Shown here piece after piece: positions 9,259-17,526 of a stretch of DNA of 21,122 nt (position 1 is its first letter; each line of letters begins with the position of its first letter). Source of the DNA: Prevotella sp. UBA1378 (lineage in GTDB: Bacteria > Bacteroidota > Bacteroidia > Bacteroidales > Bacteroidaceae); contig DBRC01000012.1 of assembly GCA_002305505.1 (NCBI GenBank), forward strand, positions 9,776-30,897, written 5' to 3'. Below the pieces are notes generated by a model. That model was not told the origin of the DNA. It saw only the letters and a list, made by a program, of their open reading frames with translations, and searched no databases. Both the position numbers and the translations under genes were made by a program.

Positions 9259-10944
9259 ATGCGACGGACATTAATATATAACATCTTATTGGGACTATGT
9301 TCATGTATTGGAACCGTGTTCTGCTCATGCAGTGACTATCTGGACAGGGAAACCGACTCCTACATCGACAAGAACATGACCTTCAGTTCTTATGAGCGCA
9401 CAAGCAAGTACCTGGTGAGCATCTACACCATTATCCCCGATGGCCTCGACCGCATGGGGAGCGGGGGAATGTTCGATGCAGCAACCGACGACGCCGAACA
9501 AGCCTTGGATGCCTCCAATGTTCAGAGTTTCAATACCGGTTCATGGAACGCTGTGTACAACCCCGACAACATGTGGGACAGACTTTATTACGGCATCCGC
9601 ATGGCAAGCGAATTCATTGAGAACGCCGATTTGGTGAACCTGAACACTTACAAGAACGACCCCGGCAACCAAACCGAGTACCAGAACCGGCTTAAAGACA
9701 TCAGAATATGGAAAGCCGAGGCACAGTTCCTTAGGGCGTATTTCCATTTCGAACTGCTCAAACGGTATGGGCCGGTGCCCATCGTCACCACACCATTGTC
9801 TGTCAATGGCAATTATACCGGCACCACACGCCCCAGCATGGAAGAGTGTGTCAGTTTCATTTCCAAGGAATGCGACAACGCTGCAAGCGTACTCGAGGTA
9901 TCCCCATGGCGCGACAACACCGCATTGGGCCATGCCACCAAGGGGGCTGCCCTCGCCCTGAAGAGCCGCCTGCTGCTGTATGCGGCAAGTCCGCTCTATC
10001 AAGACTGGACGGACATCAGCGAAACGAGCCTGCCTTCCAATCAATCGCAATGGGAAGCAGCGGCAGCGGCAGCAAAGGCCGTCATCGACCTTGGGCAATA
10101 TACCCTGAATCCTTTCTATACCGACCTGTTCACCAACAACTTCCAGAGCACAGAGTTTATCTTTATAAAAAGATACCCGGCCAACTCATCTTTCGAAAGC
10201 TACAACTTTCCCATCAGCTACGGCGGAAAGGGCGGGACCAACCCTTCACAAAACCTTGTCGACGCCTACGAAATGAACGATGGCACCACTTTCAGCTGGA
10301 CCGACGCCAACCTGGCTGCCCATCCATATAAGGACAGAGATGCCCGCCTGAACGCGACCATCATCGTCAACGGCAGCCAATGGAAACAGAACACCGTGGA
10401 AAGCTGGACCGGAGGGAAGGATGGCGCATATACCACCAATGCAACCAAGACCGGTTACTATCTCAAGAAGTATGCCAATGAGTCGGTCAATATCCTGACA
10501 GGGGGAGGGGCTCTTGGGCACACATGGCCCATCTTCCGCCTTGCCGAGATTTACCTGAATTATGCGGAAGCCCTCAACGAGTGTAGCCCCGGGCATCCGG
10601 ACATAGCAGAGTACGTCAACACGGTAAGGTCGCGTGCAGACCAGCCCGACCTCCCCAGCGGCTTAACACAGGAACAGATGCGGGAGAGAATCAGGCAGGA
10701 AAGACGCATCGAGCTCGCCTTCGAGGAACATAGGGCATGGGATGTGCGCCGTTGGAAAATTGCATCCTCAACGCTTGGGGCTGCCCTGAGGGGTGTCACT
10801 ATCACGAAGGGGGACGACGGTGCATTCCGTTATGTTCCGTATACCGTTGAACGGCGCACTTTCCTGCCTAAGATGTATTGGTATCCCATACCTCAAAGCG
10901 AACTGCTCAAACTTAAAACCTGGGAACAAAACCCCGGTTGGTAA
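9259..10944 (+). CDS. SusD-like glycan-binding surface lipoprotein (second pair)
   Basis: Surface lipoprotein expected to cap the preceding SusC and bind substrate. The N-terminus is a long hydrophobic signal with several cysteines; the lipidated residue is probably Cys24 in VFCSC, followed by SDYLDRET, the classic SusD start. The TPR core includes AEAQFLRAYFHFELLKRYGP starting near 153, and ALALKSRLLLYAASPLYQD. The C-terminal SusD/RagB region has FRLAEIYLNYAEALNE near 426-441 and LAFEEHRAWDVRRW, and ends in WEQNPGW. Its 561 residues are normal for the family. It shares family motifs with the first SusD protein but differs through most of its length, so this is not a recent tandem duplication. 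It is followed after 27 bases by the SusE/F-like lipoprotein gene. Confidence 0.95.
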   Translation: MRRTLIYNILLGLCSCIGTVFCSCSDYLDRETDSYIDKNMTFSSYERTSKYLVSIYTIIPDGLDRMGSGGMFDAATDDAEQALDASNVQSFNTGSWNAVYNPDNMWDRLYYGIRMASEFIENADLVNLNTYKNDPGNQTEYQNRLKDIRIWKAEAQFLRAYFHFELLKRYGPVPIVTTPLSVNGNYTGTTRPSMEECVSFISKECDNAASVLEVSPWRDNTALGHATKGAALALKSRLLLYAASPLYQDWTDISETSLPSNQSQWEAAAAAAKAVIDLGQYTLNPFYTDLFTNNFQSTEFIFIKRYPANSSFESYNFPISYGGKGGTNPSQNLVDAYEMNDGTTFSWTDANLAAHPYKDRDARLNATIIVNGSQWKQNTVESWTGGKDGAYTTNATKTGYYLKKYANESVNILTGGGALGHTWPIFRLAEIYLNYAEALNECSPGHPDIAEYVNTVRSRADQPDLPSGLTQEQMRERIRQERRIELAFEEHRAWDVRRWKIASSTLGAALRGVTITKGDDGAFRYVPYTVERRTFLPKMYWYPIPQSELLKLKTWEQNPGW

Positions 10945-10971
10945 AACATGTTTAACTATAAGACCACAAGT

Positions 10972-13002
10972 ATGAAACGAAGCCTTTATATCATTTTCAC
11001 AGGCATGTTGGTGTTCTCCATGAGCAGTTGTGTAGACAACAACATCTCGTTCGACGAACAAACCAACGTAGCAAAAGGTATCTATATATCGGGCTCTGCA
11101 AGTGAATTTTCCGCAGAGGTCCCCAAAGGACAGCTCGCTAATATCAAGGATAGTGTGCTCTACAGCCTCAACGTATGGCTGAAACCTACAGGCTACTTCA
11201 AGATTTCCTATGTGGGAGACGACGGACAGCCCATGGCCCTCGGCAATAAAGGCGAGACACCGGCTTTGTCATCCAACCTCAAAGTGTATGGCCTTTCACA
11301 AGGCGGGAGCGGTATCACCGTACCAGCCGAAGGGCTTTACAAGGTCATTGTCAACAAGCAGCTCAACGAGGTAAATGTCATACCTCTGGACTTCAAGGTG
11401 AAGGCCGACCTCGAATTCACCGGGCAAGGAGCGAAAGAGATAGGGCTGGACAATGTAAGCTACGACAAAATCACGCATATCGTGACATGGAAGAGCGGCG
11501 ATGACGAACAGCTACTGCTCCCCACAGAGTATACCTTCTGTTATGGCAACGACGAGCCCGTACTGGTAAGATACAGCGAATCTGTGAGCGAAACCATCCC
11601 CTCTACCTATACAGGTATTGGTGCCAACATCAGGACCAATGTCCTGACCAACGAATATACTGCCCTTACCACTGATTCCAAGGTCAACTTGAAACTGAAG
11701 CGTAAGGGAAACTATATTATCCACATGCAATACAGTGTGCTCTCAGAGAACTTCACGGCCAAGATAGACGGTGAAGAAATCATCGAGCCCGAGGCCCAAG
11801 GATACGCCAAGGAGCTCTACATGGGTGGTGACAACTTCGGCGGATGGAGTTCCAACAGTGTCAGCATGGTACCGGTAGGCGTTGCCGGCAACGGGGCATT
11901 CTGGACTATCCAGTACTTCACGGCCGGCAAGGGCATCGAATGGTCAACCAGCCCGACCGGCACCAACAGCTTCGCATCGCAGGACAACAACATGAACTTT
12001 ACTGTAGACGCCCAAGGAAAGGCTACCGTGACCCAGTCGGGATACTATCTGGTATATATAGACTTGTCGCGGAACCTCATCTCTTTCGAAACCCCGGAAG
12101 TATACGGCATAGGCGAATGTTTCAACGGCGACGAGCAGCGCTTTGTACTGCAAGGGAACAAGTTTGTTGCCACCACGGCCAGCCGGGGCAATCTCAAGAT
12201 GTTTGCCACCTCCAAATACAACGACCGCGAATGGGATTCCATGGAGTTCAACATTTACAAAAACAAGATCGACTATCGCGGCGTAAATGCCCAGGAGCAA
12301 GAGAATGTCCCTGTGGCCGGTAATATCCCCATCCTGTTGGACTTCACGGGAGGCACCGCCGAATACGGATATACAATGTCTGAAGCCAATATCCCAGAGG
12401 CGGCCGAAGCTCTATACCTCACCGGCGACGACTTTGGCGACATGAATTGGGGCTCGCCCCTGGTAGAAACCTTCGACCGCTCTTATAGCGAAAACTACCG
12501 CTGGTTCTACGTCAACTACTTCAAAGGCGGCACTGGCGTGAAGTTTTCCACGGAGAAATGCTTTGGCGGCAACGAGTTCGTCGAGCTCAAGGACAATGGC
12601 GGCTATACTGTGAAAGACGGCAAAGCCATTATTCCTGAAAACGGTATTTATATGATCTTCGTAGATCTCAGCCTCCGCATGGTCTACATCCAGGAGGCCA
12701 CCATCTATGGCTATGCAGGAAGTTCATACTTCACCTTCTCGACCGATGAGAACGGGAAGACCGTAACTGCTGTCCTTCCTGCCGACGGGAGGGTAAGGAC
12801 ATATGCCAAGATACCGAAGTTCAGCAGTCTGAACCCGAAATTCTCTGAATGGAAACGCGAAGTGGCCGTGAATCTGGAGACAGGCGAACTGGCTTTCCGC
12901 AAACCGGGTTCAGACGAGCCTAACAAGGAACATGTATGGAAGGCCGGCACCAAGCTCACGTACGATTTCCCCAACAAGAAGGGTATAATAGTGGAACCAT
13001 GA
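10972..13002 (+). CDS. SusE/SusF-like outer-membrane lipoprotein with repeated modules
   Basis: Probable surface glycan-binding lipoprotein. I chose the ATG at 10972 over an in-frame ATG at 10948 because it begins a clean signal peptide (MKRSLYII) ending in MSSC with lipidated Cys20; the earlier start adds eight poorly placed residues. Numbering from this start, a SusE-like first module (about 36-141) opens with GIYISGSASEFS. After a middle section come two long similar units, about 280-472 and 478-676. Each starts with a SusE/F-type strand (ELYMGGDNFGGW, ALYLTGDDFGDMNW), continues to GYYLVYIDLSRNLISF or GIYMIFVDLSLRMVYI, and ends in a second beta domain. This repeat of carbohydrate-binding-like modules matches the architecture of SusE/SusF, which bind glycan at the cell surface but are not transporters. 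Position after susCD supports the call; the ligand is unknown. Confidence 0.82.
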   Translation: MKRSLYIIFTGMLVFSMSSCVDNNISFDEQTNVAKGIYISGSASEFSAEVPKGQLANIKDSVLYSLNVWLKPTGYFKISYVGDDGQPMALGNKGETPALSSNLKVYGLSQGGSGITVPAEGLYKVIVNKQLNEVNVIPLDFKVKADLEFTGQGAKEIGLDNVSYDKITHIVTWKSGDDEQLLLPTEYTFCYGNDEPVLVRYSESVSETIPSTYTGIGANIRTNVLTNEYTALTTDSKVNLKLKRKGNYIIHMQYSVLSENFTAKIDGEEIIEPEAQGYAKELYMGGDNFGGWSSNSVSMVPVGVAGNGAFWTIQYFTAGKGIEWSTSPTGTNSFASQDNNMNFTVDAQGKATVTQSGYYLVYIDLSRNLISFETPEVYGIGECFNGDEQRFVLQGNKFVATTASRGNLKMFATSKYNDREWDSMEFNIYKNKIDYRGVNAQEQENVPVAGNIPILLDFTGGTAEYGYTMSEANIPEAAEALYLTGDDFGDMNWGSPLVETFDRSYSENYRWFYVNYFKGGTGVKFSTEKCFGGNEFVELKDNGGYTVKDGKAIIPENGIYMIFVDLSLRMVYIQEATIYGYAGSSYFTFSTDENGKTVTAVLPADGRVRTYAKIPKFSSLNPKFSEWKREVAVNLETGELAFRKPGSDEPNKEHVWKAGTKLTYDFPNKKGIIVEP

Positions 13003-13087
13003 CACTGCCTTTAGCCAGGAGCCACACAAGAAACAGCCCTGGACATATTATCATACCGATTTTAAATTCAACTAACAAACAACAACT
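13003..13087. other. Intergenic region between SusE/F-like gene and GH16 gene
   Basis: An 85-base gap, the largest downstream of susC-1. A 5-base pairing (CCAGG 13015-13019 with CCTGG 13038-13042) has an 18-base loop and no T-run, so it is not a convincing terminator. The last 30 bases are A-rich (TTAAATTCAACTAACAAAC and on), a typical Bacteroidota translation-start context without a Shine-Dalgarno sequence. An RNA processing site or internal promoter is possible but not demonstrated. Confidence 0.3.
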
Positions 13088-14953
13088 ATGAAGAAGATTT
13101 GCATAACTTGTGCCATCATACTTGCCTGCTTAGGGGGCGCAAAGGCACAAACCGTCCCGGAGTCAGAACTGCCTATAGGCTGGAGTTATTACGACGGGGA
13201 TGAGTTCAACGGCCGGAAAGTAAACTACCAGTACTGGGGTGTCTACGGCGACAATTACACCAAAAATGCGCAATACGGCCAGAACAACAAGAACCAGCGC
13301 ATGGCCCAAACCTACAGGCCGGAGCAGATAACCTTCGTGAACGACGGCGACAACCGTGTGGCACGCATCACGGCTACCCGCGACAACAATCCGCCCACAC
13401 CGATGTATGCCGCCGACAAGTATGGATGGTGGTCGGGGGCACTTTCAAGCCACGATTCCAAGAACTACAACGGCAACGAGGCCAAATACTATCCGCTCTT
13501 CTCGCGCATTGAGATCAGGGCAAAAGTCCCCTATCAGATAGGGGTGTGGATGGCCTTCTGGCTCCGCCACCGCTTAGGGGCAAGCATGTTCGAGATAGAC
13601 CTGCAAGAGTTCTTCGTGAAATGGAACAAGGAGAAAGACCCTGCGGTTCCTTTCAAGATCAACCAGTCTATCCATGGCAACGACAACAATACGGGTAGCG
13701 TGAGGTACAACCTCAATCCCGAGTCCGACCGCATCTCGGCCATCGACTTCAATCCGGAAGAGGATTACCATACCTACGGCGTACAGATTGAGCCCGACAT
13801 CGACGACCCCGACAACCACGCCGTAATGAGCTTCCTTATCGACGGGCGCATCCGCTCGGTATGGCGCAGCCGTGATTACGGCAACCGGTACAACAAGTTC
13901 ATGAGCGACGCTGTAAAGGGCGGACACGAGAATGCCACTTGGGATGTAGCCATCACAGGCCAGGTGGGAGCAAGCAACAGTTCCGGCGACATGGGCGTGG
14001 GCTATCCGGAAGACGACCCTGCCTACGCGGCCGACAAATCACTGGTGCCTCATAGCTACCACATGGATATCGACTGGCTGCGCTCGTTCAGGCGTACCGG
14101 CACACCGCTGTGGCATGGTTCAGAAGCCTACACAGGCGACGGTGCCGTATCGGGCACCCGCGTTATGCTGCCAGCCGGCCTCTTTTCCGGTGCAACCGTG
14201 GGCGACCGCGTCATCTTCGACCTCAAGAAGAGCGGTTCGGACAAGTATCCTTATCTGGATTTGAGGAACAGCAGCGGCAAGTCCATTTCGGCTTGGGAAC
14301 TGAGTATAGCCGAAGGCGATGCTAAAGTTGCGTTCAGGATAGAGGACGACGCCATGCTCAACGAACTGAAGACAAACGGAAGCACTGTCTACGGAACCGG
14401 CATCACATTGTTCGCCGCCAGCCTGGAACAGCACAATGGCATAGCATGGGAAGGCGACAAGGCCATCAAGTGGGGCGAAGTGCTGGTCAGCCCGAAGGAG
14501 TTTGTCCATATCAACGCAGGCGACACGCTGCAGTTCCGCATGCGCGATGTAGCAGCAAAGGCTAAATGCTACCTGCGCCAGAACAGGAATATCGAGGGCC
14601 AGAGCGACCGTCCCAAAATGCCGTCGGACATTTCTGAATACGGGCACATCCTGAGTCTGGAGCAGAACAAGGAAGACAGTGTGTACAGCTTCGCCGTAAA
14701 TGCCGAGGCTGCCGAGGTACTCAAGACCTACGGCCTGGCTGTCACCGGCAGCAAGTACAACCTCACGCAGGTAAAGGTAAAGGCCAAAGACACGTCTGCT
14801 GCCATTAAAAACGCACCTGCTGCCAAGGAGGGGAAGGCCAGCGGCATTTATCATCTCAACGGGAAGAAAATGGCCGTAGGAGACCTTCAAGAGGCCCTGC
14901 AACCCGGCATTTATATTATTAACGGCAGTAAACAGGTTGTCAGGCAGCGATGA
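13088..14953 (+). CDS. Glycoside hydrolase family 16 (GH16) endo-glycanase, exported
   Basis: A retaining endo-acting enzyme that would cut internal beta-linkages of the polysaccharide backbone. The signal peptide ends at AKA20 before QTVPE; Cys14 in ILAC offers a weaker lipobox alternative. The GH16 domain spans about 29-345. Its catalytic signature is E169-I-D171-L-Q-E174, the beta-bulge ExDxxE form seen in laminarinases, agarases, carrageenases and porphyranases rather than lichenases. Family features around it include FSRIEIRAKVP, VWMAFWLRH and the closing strand MDIDWLRSFRR. Residues 347-455 and 456-574 are two related non-catalytic beta domains, each with a GD-x-x-x-F core and a terminal G-x-x-V-x-G stretch. 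The last 36 residues (GIYHLNGKKM...QPGIYIINGSKQVV) resemble a T9SS sorting tail. The surroundings of the active site do not match textbook laminarinases, so the substrate is open: beta-1,3-glucan, beta-galactan or a mixed exopolysaccharide. Confidence 0.9.
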   Translation: MKKICITCAIILACLGGAKAQTVPESELPIGWSYYDGDEFNGRKVNYQYWGVYGDNYTKNAQYGQNNKNQRMAQTYRPEQITFVNDGDNRVARITATRDNNPPTPMYAADKYGWWSGALSSHDSKNYNGNEAKYYPLFSRIEIRAKVPYQIGVWMAFWLRHRLGASMFEIDLQEFFVKWNKEKDPAVPFKINQSIHGNDNNTGSVRYNLNPESDRISAIDFNPEEDYHTYGVQIEPDIDDPDNHAVMSFLIDGRIRSVWRSRDYGNRYNKFMSDAVKGGHENATWDVAITGQVGASNSSGDMGVGYPEDDPAYAADKSLVPHSYHMDIDWLRSFRRTGTPLWHGSEAYTGDGAVSGTRVMLPAGLFSGATVGDRVIFDLKKSGSDKYPYLDLRNSSGKSISAWELSIAEGDAKVAFRIEDDAMLNELKTNGSTVYGTGITLFAASLEQHNGIAWEGDKAIKWGEVLVSPKEFVHINAGDTLQFRMRDVAAKAKCYLRQNRNIEGQSDRPKMPSDISEYGHILSLEQNKEDSVYSFAVNAEAAEVLKTYGLAVTGSKYNLTQVKVKAKDTSAAIKNAPAAKEGKASGIYHLNGKKMAVGDLQEALQPGIYIINGSKQVVRQR

Positions 14954-15006
14954 GCCTGCCATGCTGTGCCCCCAATACAGAATAATCCCCCTAACGACCG
15001 TAGTCA

Positions 15007-17481
15007 ATGAAACATATCCCCCTGCTTCTCGTAGTGTTTTTCCTCTCCCAACGGGCAACGGCCTCGGAGCGCATCCTATTCGACGACAACTGGAAGTTCA
15101 CCCTCAGCAAATCTGCCGAACTGCCTCCCGCACCGCTTGATGACGCTTCGTGGCGCACGCTCGACTTGCCCCACGACTGGGCAATAGAGGGCGATTTTCA
15201 TGTCAAGAACCCCTCCGGCTCCGTTGGCGGTGCATTGCCGGGCGGGATAGGATGGTACAGCAAACGCTTTTCCGTCAATGATACGGATGAGACAACACGC
15301 TACTATATCGACTTCGACGGTGTGTTCATGAATTCGTCCGTCTATCTCAACGGCCATCTCTTGGGCACCAGGCCATACGGGTACATCGGCTTCCGCTACG
15401 ACCTCACGCCCTATCTTGACAAAAACGGTGAAAACACGTTGGCCGTTTGCGTAGACAACAGCAAGCAACCCAATAGCCGCTGGTACAGCGGATGTGGCAT
15501 TTACAGGCATGTTTATCTGGTGAAGAAGAACGACGTCCATATTGCGCAGTGGGGTCTGAACGTGAACACGGAGGTGCGGGAAAGCACTGCATGGATAGAC
15601 GTTGCCGTCGATATACAAAACCACCGCAGCGGCCCCTTGCCCGTAAGCATACGCTATCTCATCTGCGACGCTACCGGGAAAACGGTCTCTAAGGGGAACG
15701 GCCCTGCCGTGGCCGAAGCGGGGAAATCTACTGTCCGCCAGCGCCTCAGCATAAGGGAGCCGTTGCTGTGGTCGGTAGATTCGCCTTATCTCTACCGGTT
15801 GAAAGTGGAGATCCTGGACGGGCAGGACGTCATAGACAGTCAAGAACTGCCTGTAGGCATCCGTTCCTTCCACTTCGATGCAAAGACCGGGTTTTCTCTC
15901 AACGGCATCAACATGAAGCTCAATGGCGTCTGCATGCACAGCGACTTAGGCTGTTTGGGAGCCGCTGTCAATGAGGACGCCCTGCACCGCCAGCTCGCTA
16001 TGCTGAAGAAGATGGGGGCCAATGCCATACGGTGCGCTCATAATCCGCCGGCGCCCGAGCTGCTGAACATGTGCGACAGCATGGGGTTCCTTGTCATGGA
16101 CGAGTCTTTCGACTGCTGGTTCAAAGGGAAAACCCGGTACGACTACAGTGTGCATTTTGCAGAGTGGCACGAACGCGACTTGGCCGACATGGTGCTTCGC
16201 GACCGCAACCACCCCTCCGTCATCCTATGGAGCATCGGCAATGAGGTGCTGGAACAGTGGAACTCCAGCCGTCACGAAAAAGTGCCGCTCGACCATGTCA
16301 ACATCGACCTGAATAAGGCAAGGGATGTTTCCCTCCTCTCGCAGGAAGGCGGAGAGAGCCGGAACGCACTGCTCACGAAAAAACTGGCCGCCATAGTGAA
16401 GCAACTGGACAGGTCGCGGCCGGTTACGGCCGGATGCAACGAGGTGTCGCCCAGGAACCACCTGTTCAAAAGCGGGGCGCTCGACATCATCGGCTTCAAC
16501 TACCATCACCAGAACATTAAAGACGTTCCCCGCGACTTCCCCGGCAAGCCTTTCCTCTTCACCGAAAGCGTATCGGCCTTGCAGACACGTGGCCATTACA
16601 TGATGCCCAGCGATTCCGTCTATAGCGCCCCGGGCAAAGTCCGCCCGTATACCGACCCTACATTCATGTGCTCAGCCTACGACAACATGCAAGCTGCATG
16701 GGGCTCGGTGCATGAAGCCACGTGGGACGCCGTGAAGCATACGCCGTATTGCTCCGGACAATTCGTCTGGACTGGGTGGGATTATATAGGCGAACCCACC
16801 CCTTTCGCTTTCCCGGCACGAAGCAGCTACTTTGGAATCATCGACCTCGCAGGCTTCCCAAAGGATGTCTACTACATGTATCAGAGCGAGTGGACGGACA
16901 AGGACGTGCTGCACCTGTTCCCCCACTGGAACTGGATCGAGGGGCAGACCATTGACTTGTGGTGCTATTACAACAATGCCGATGAAGTGGAGTTGTACCT
17001 GAACGGTGTTTCACAAGGCATCAGGAAGAAAGGTGCACACGAGTACCATGTGATGTGGAGGCTCCGGTTCGTGCGGGGGGAGGTGCGTGCCGTATCACGT
17101 AAGAACGGGAAAACCGTGAAGGAGCAGACAATCCGCACGGCCGGTGCCCCGGATCACATCCGCCTGACTCCCGATAAGACCACGGTCAAGGCCAACGGAA
17201 AGAGCCTGTCTTTCGTCAGCGTGGAAGTGGTGGATAAGGATGGTAACCTTTGTCCTTTCGCCGAGAACACGGTGTTCTTCTCATTAGACGGCCAGGCAAC
17301 GATAGCCGGTGTTGATAATGGAAGCCAGATGTCGCTGGAACGTTTCCAGGCAGGCAACAGGAAGGCTTTCTTTGGCCGGTGCCTTGTTGTCGTCCGGGCG
17401 GGAAAGGTTCCTTCGCGTATCAAACTTACAGCGAAAGGTGTAGACCTGAAGCCGGCCACTGCCGAGATAACAAGCGAATAA
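15007..17481 (+). CDS. Glycoside hydrolase family 2 exo-enzyme with DUF4982 domain
   Basis: A retaining exo-glycosidase, most likely a beta-galactosidase, though GH2 also holds beta-glucuronidases and beta-mannosidases. Signal peptide to about A19 (RATA before SERI). Domains in order: GH2 sugar-binding domain about 20-175 (LDLPHDWAIEGDF, GWYSKRF, SRWYSGCGIYRHVYL); Ig-like domain about 176-287; TIM barrel about 288-600. The acid/base is E413 in WSIGNE and the nucleophile is E520 in FLFTES. WTGWDYIGEPTP at 588-599 is typical of GH2 enzymes with a DUF4982 domain. That domain follows at about 637-710 (LHLFPHWNW, VELYLNGVSQG), then a C-terminal Ig-like GH2 domain at about 720-824. All catalytic residues are present and the 824-residue length is usual for this architecture. 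A Sec signal without lipobox suggests the periplasm, where it would trim imported oligosaccharides. Confidence 0.93.
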   Translation: MKHIPLLLVVFFLSQRATASERILFDDNWKFTLSKSAELPPAPLDDASWRTLDLPHDWAIEGDFHVKNPSGSVGGALPGGIGWYSKRFSVNDTDETTRYYIDFDGVFMNSSVYLNGHLLGTRPYGYIGFRYDLTPYLDKNGENTLAVCVDNSKQPNSRWYSGCGIYRHVYLVKKNDVHIAQWGLNVNTEVRESTAWIDVAVDIQNHRSGPLPVSIRYLICDATGKTVSKGNGPAVAEAGKSTVRQRLSIREPLLWSVDSPYLYRLKVEILDGQDVIDSQELPVGIRSFHFDAKTGFSLNGINMKLNGVCMHSDLGCLGAAVNEDALHRQLAMLKKMGANAIRCAHNPPAPELLNMCDSMGFLVMDESFDCWFKGKTRYDYSVHFAEWHERDLADMVLRDRNHPSVILWSIGNEVLEQWNSSRHEKVPLDHVNIDLNKARDVSLLSQEGGESRNALLTKKLAAIVKQLDRSRPVTAGCNEVSPRNHLFKSGALDIIGFNYHHQNIKDVPRDFPGKPFLFTESVSALQTRGHYMMPSDSVYSAPGKVRPYTDPTFMCSAYDNMQAAWGSVHEATWDAVKHTPYCSGQFVWTGWDYIGEPTPFAFPARSSYFGIIDLAGFPKDVYYMYQSEWTDKDVLHLFPHWNWIEGQTIDLWCYYNNADEVELYLNGVSQGIRKKGAHEYHVMWRLRFVRGEVRAVSRKNGKTVKEQTIRTAGAPDHIRLTPDKTTVKANGKSLSFVSVEVVDKDGNLCPFAENTVFFSLDGQATIAGVDNGSQMSLERFQAGNRKAFFGRCLVVVRAGKVPSRIKLTAKGVDLKPATAEITSE

Positions 17482-17526
17482 ACACAACGTAGCAGCTATA
17501 TTTACTACCGAAAGAAATACTACAAG

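Noticed and set aside
10948..10971. Earlier start (ATG at 10948) for the SusE/F-like protein
   Set aside because: It would place a polar eight-residue extension before the signal peptide; the ATG at 10972 gives a standard lipoprotein signal.
13015..13042. Hairpin between the SusE/F-like and GH16 genes as a terminator
   Set aside because: Only 5 paired bases, an 18-base loop and no following T-run.
13088..14953. Agarase or porphyranase assignment for the GH16
   Set aside because: The ExDxxE form fits, but the supporting enzymes of agar/porphyran loci (GH86, GH117, sulfatases) are absent from the window, and the flanking sequence does not match what I recall of those enzymes.
14120..15058. 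312-codon minus-strand open frame opposite the GH16 C-terminus
   Set aside because: No family motifs, and it overlaps a well-supported gene whose domain repeats and tail are on the + strand.
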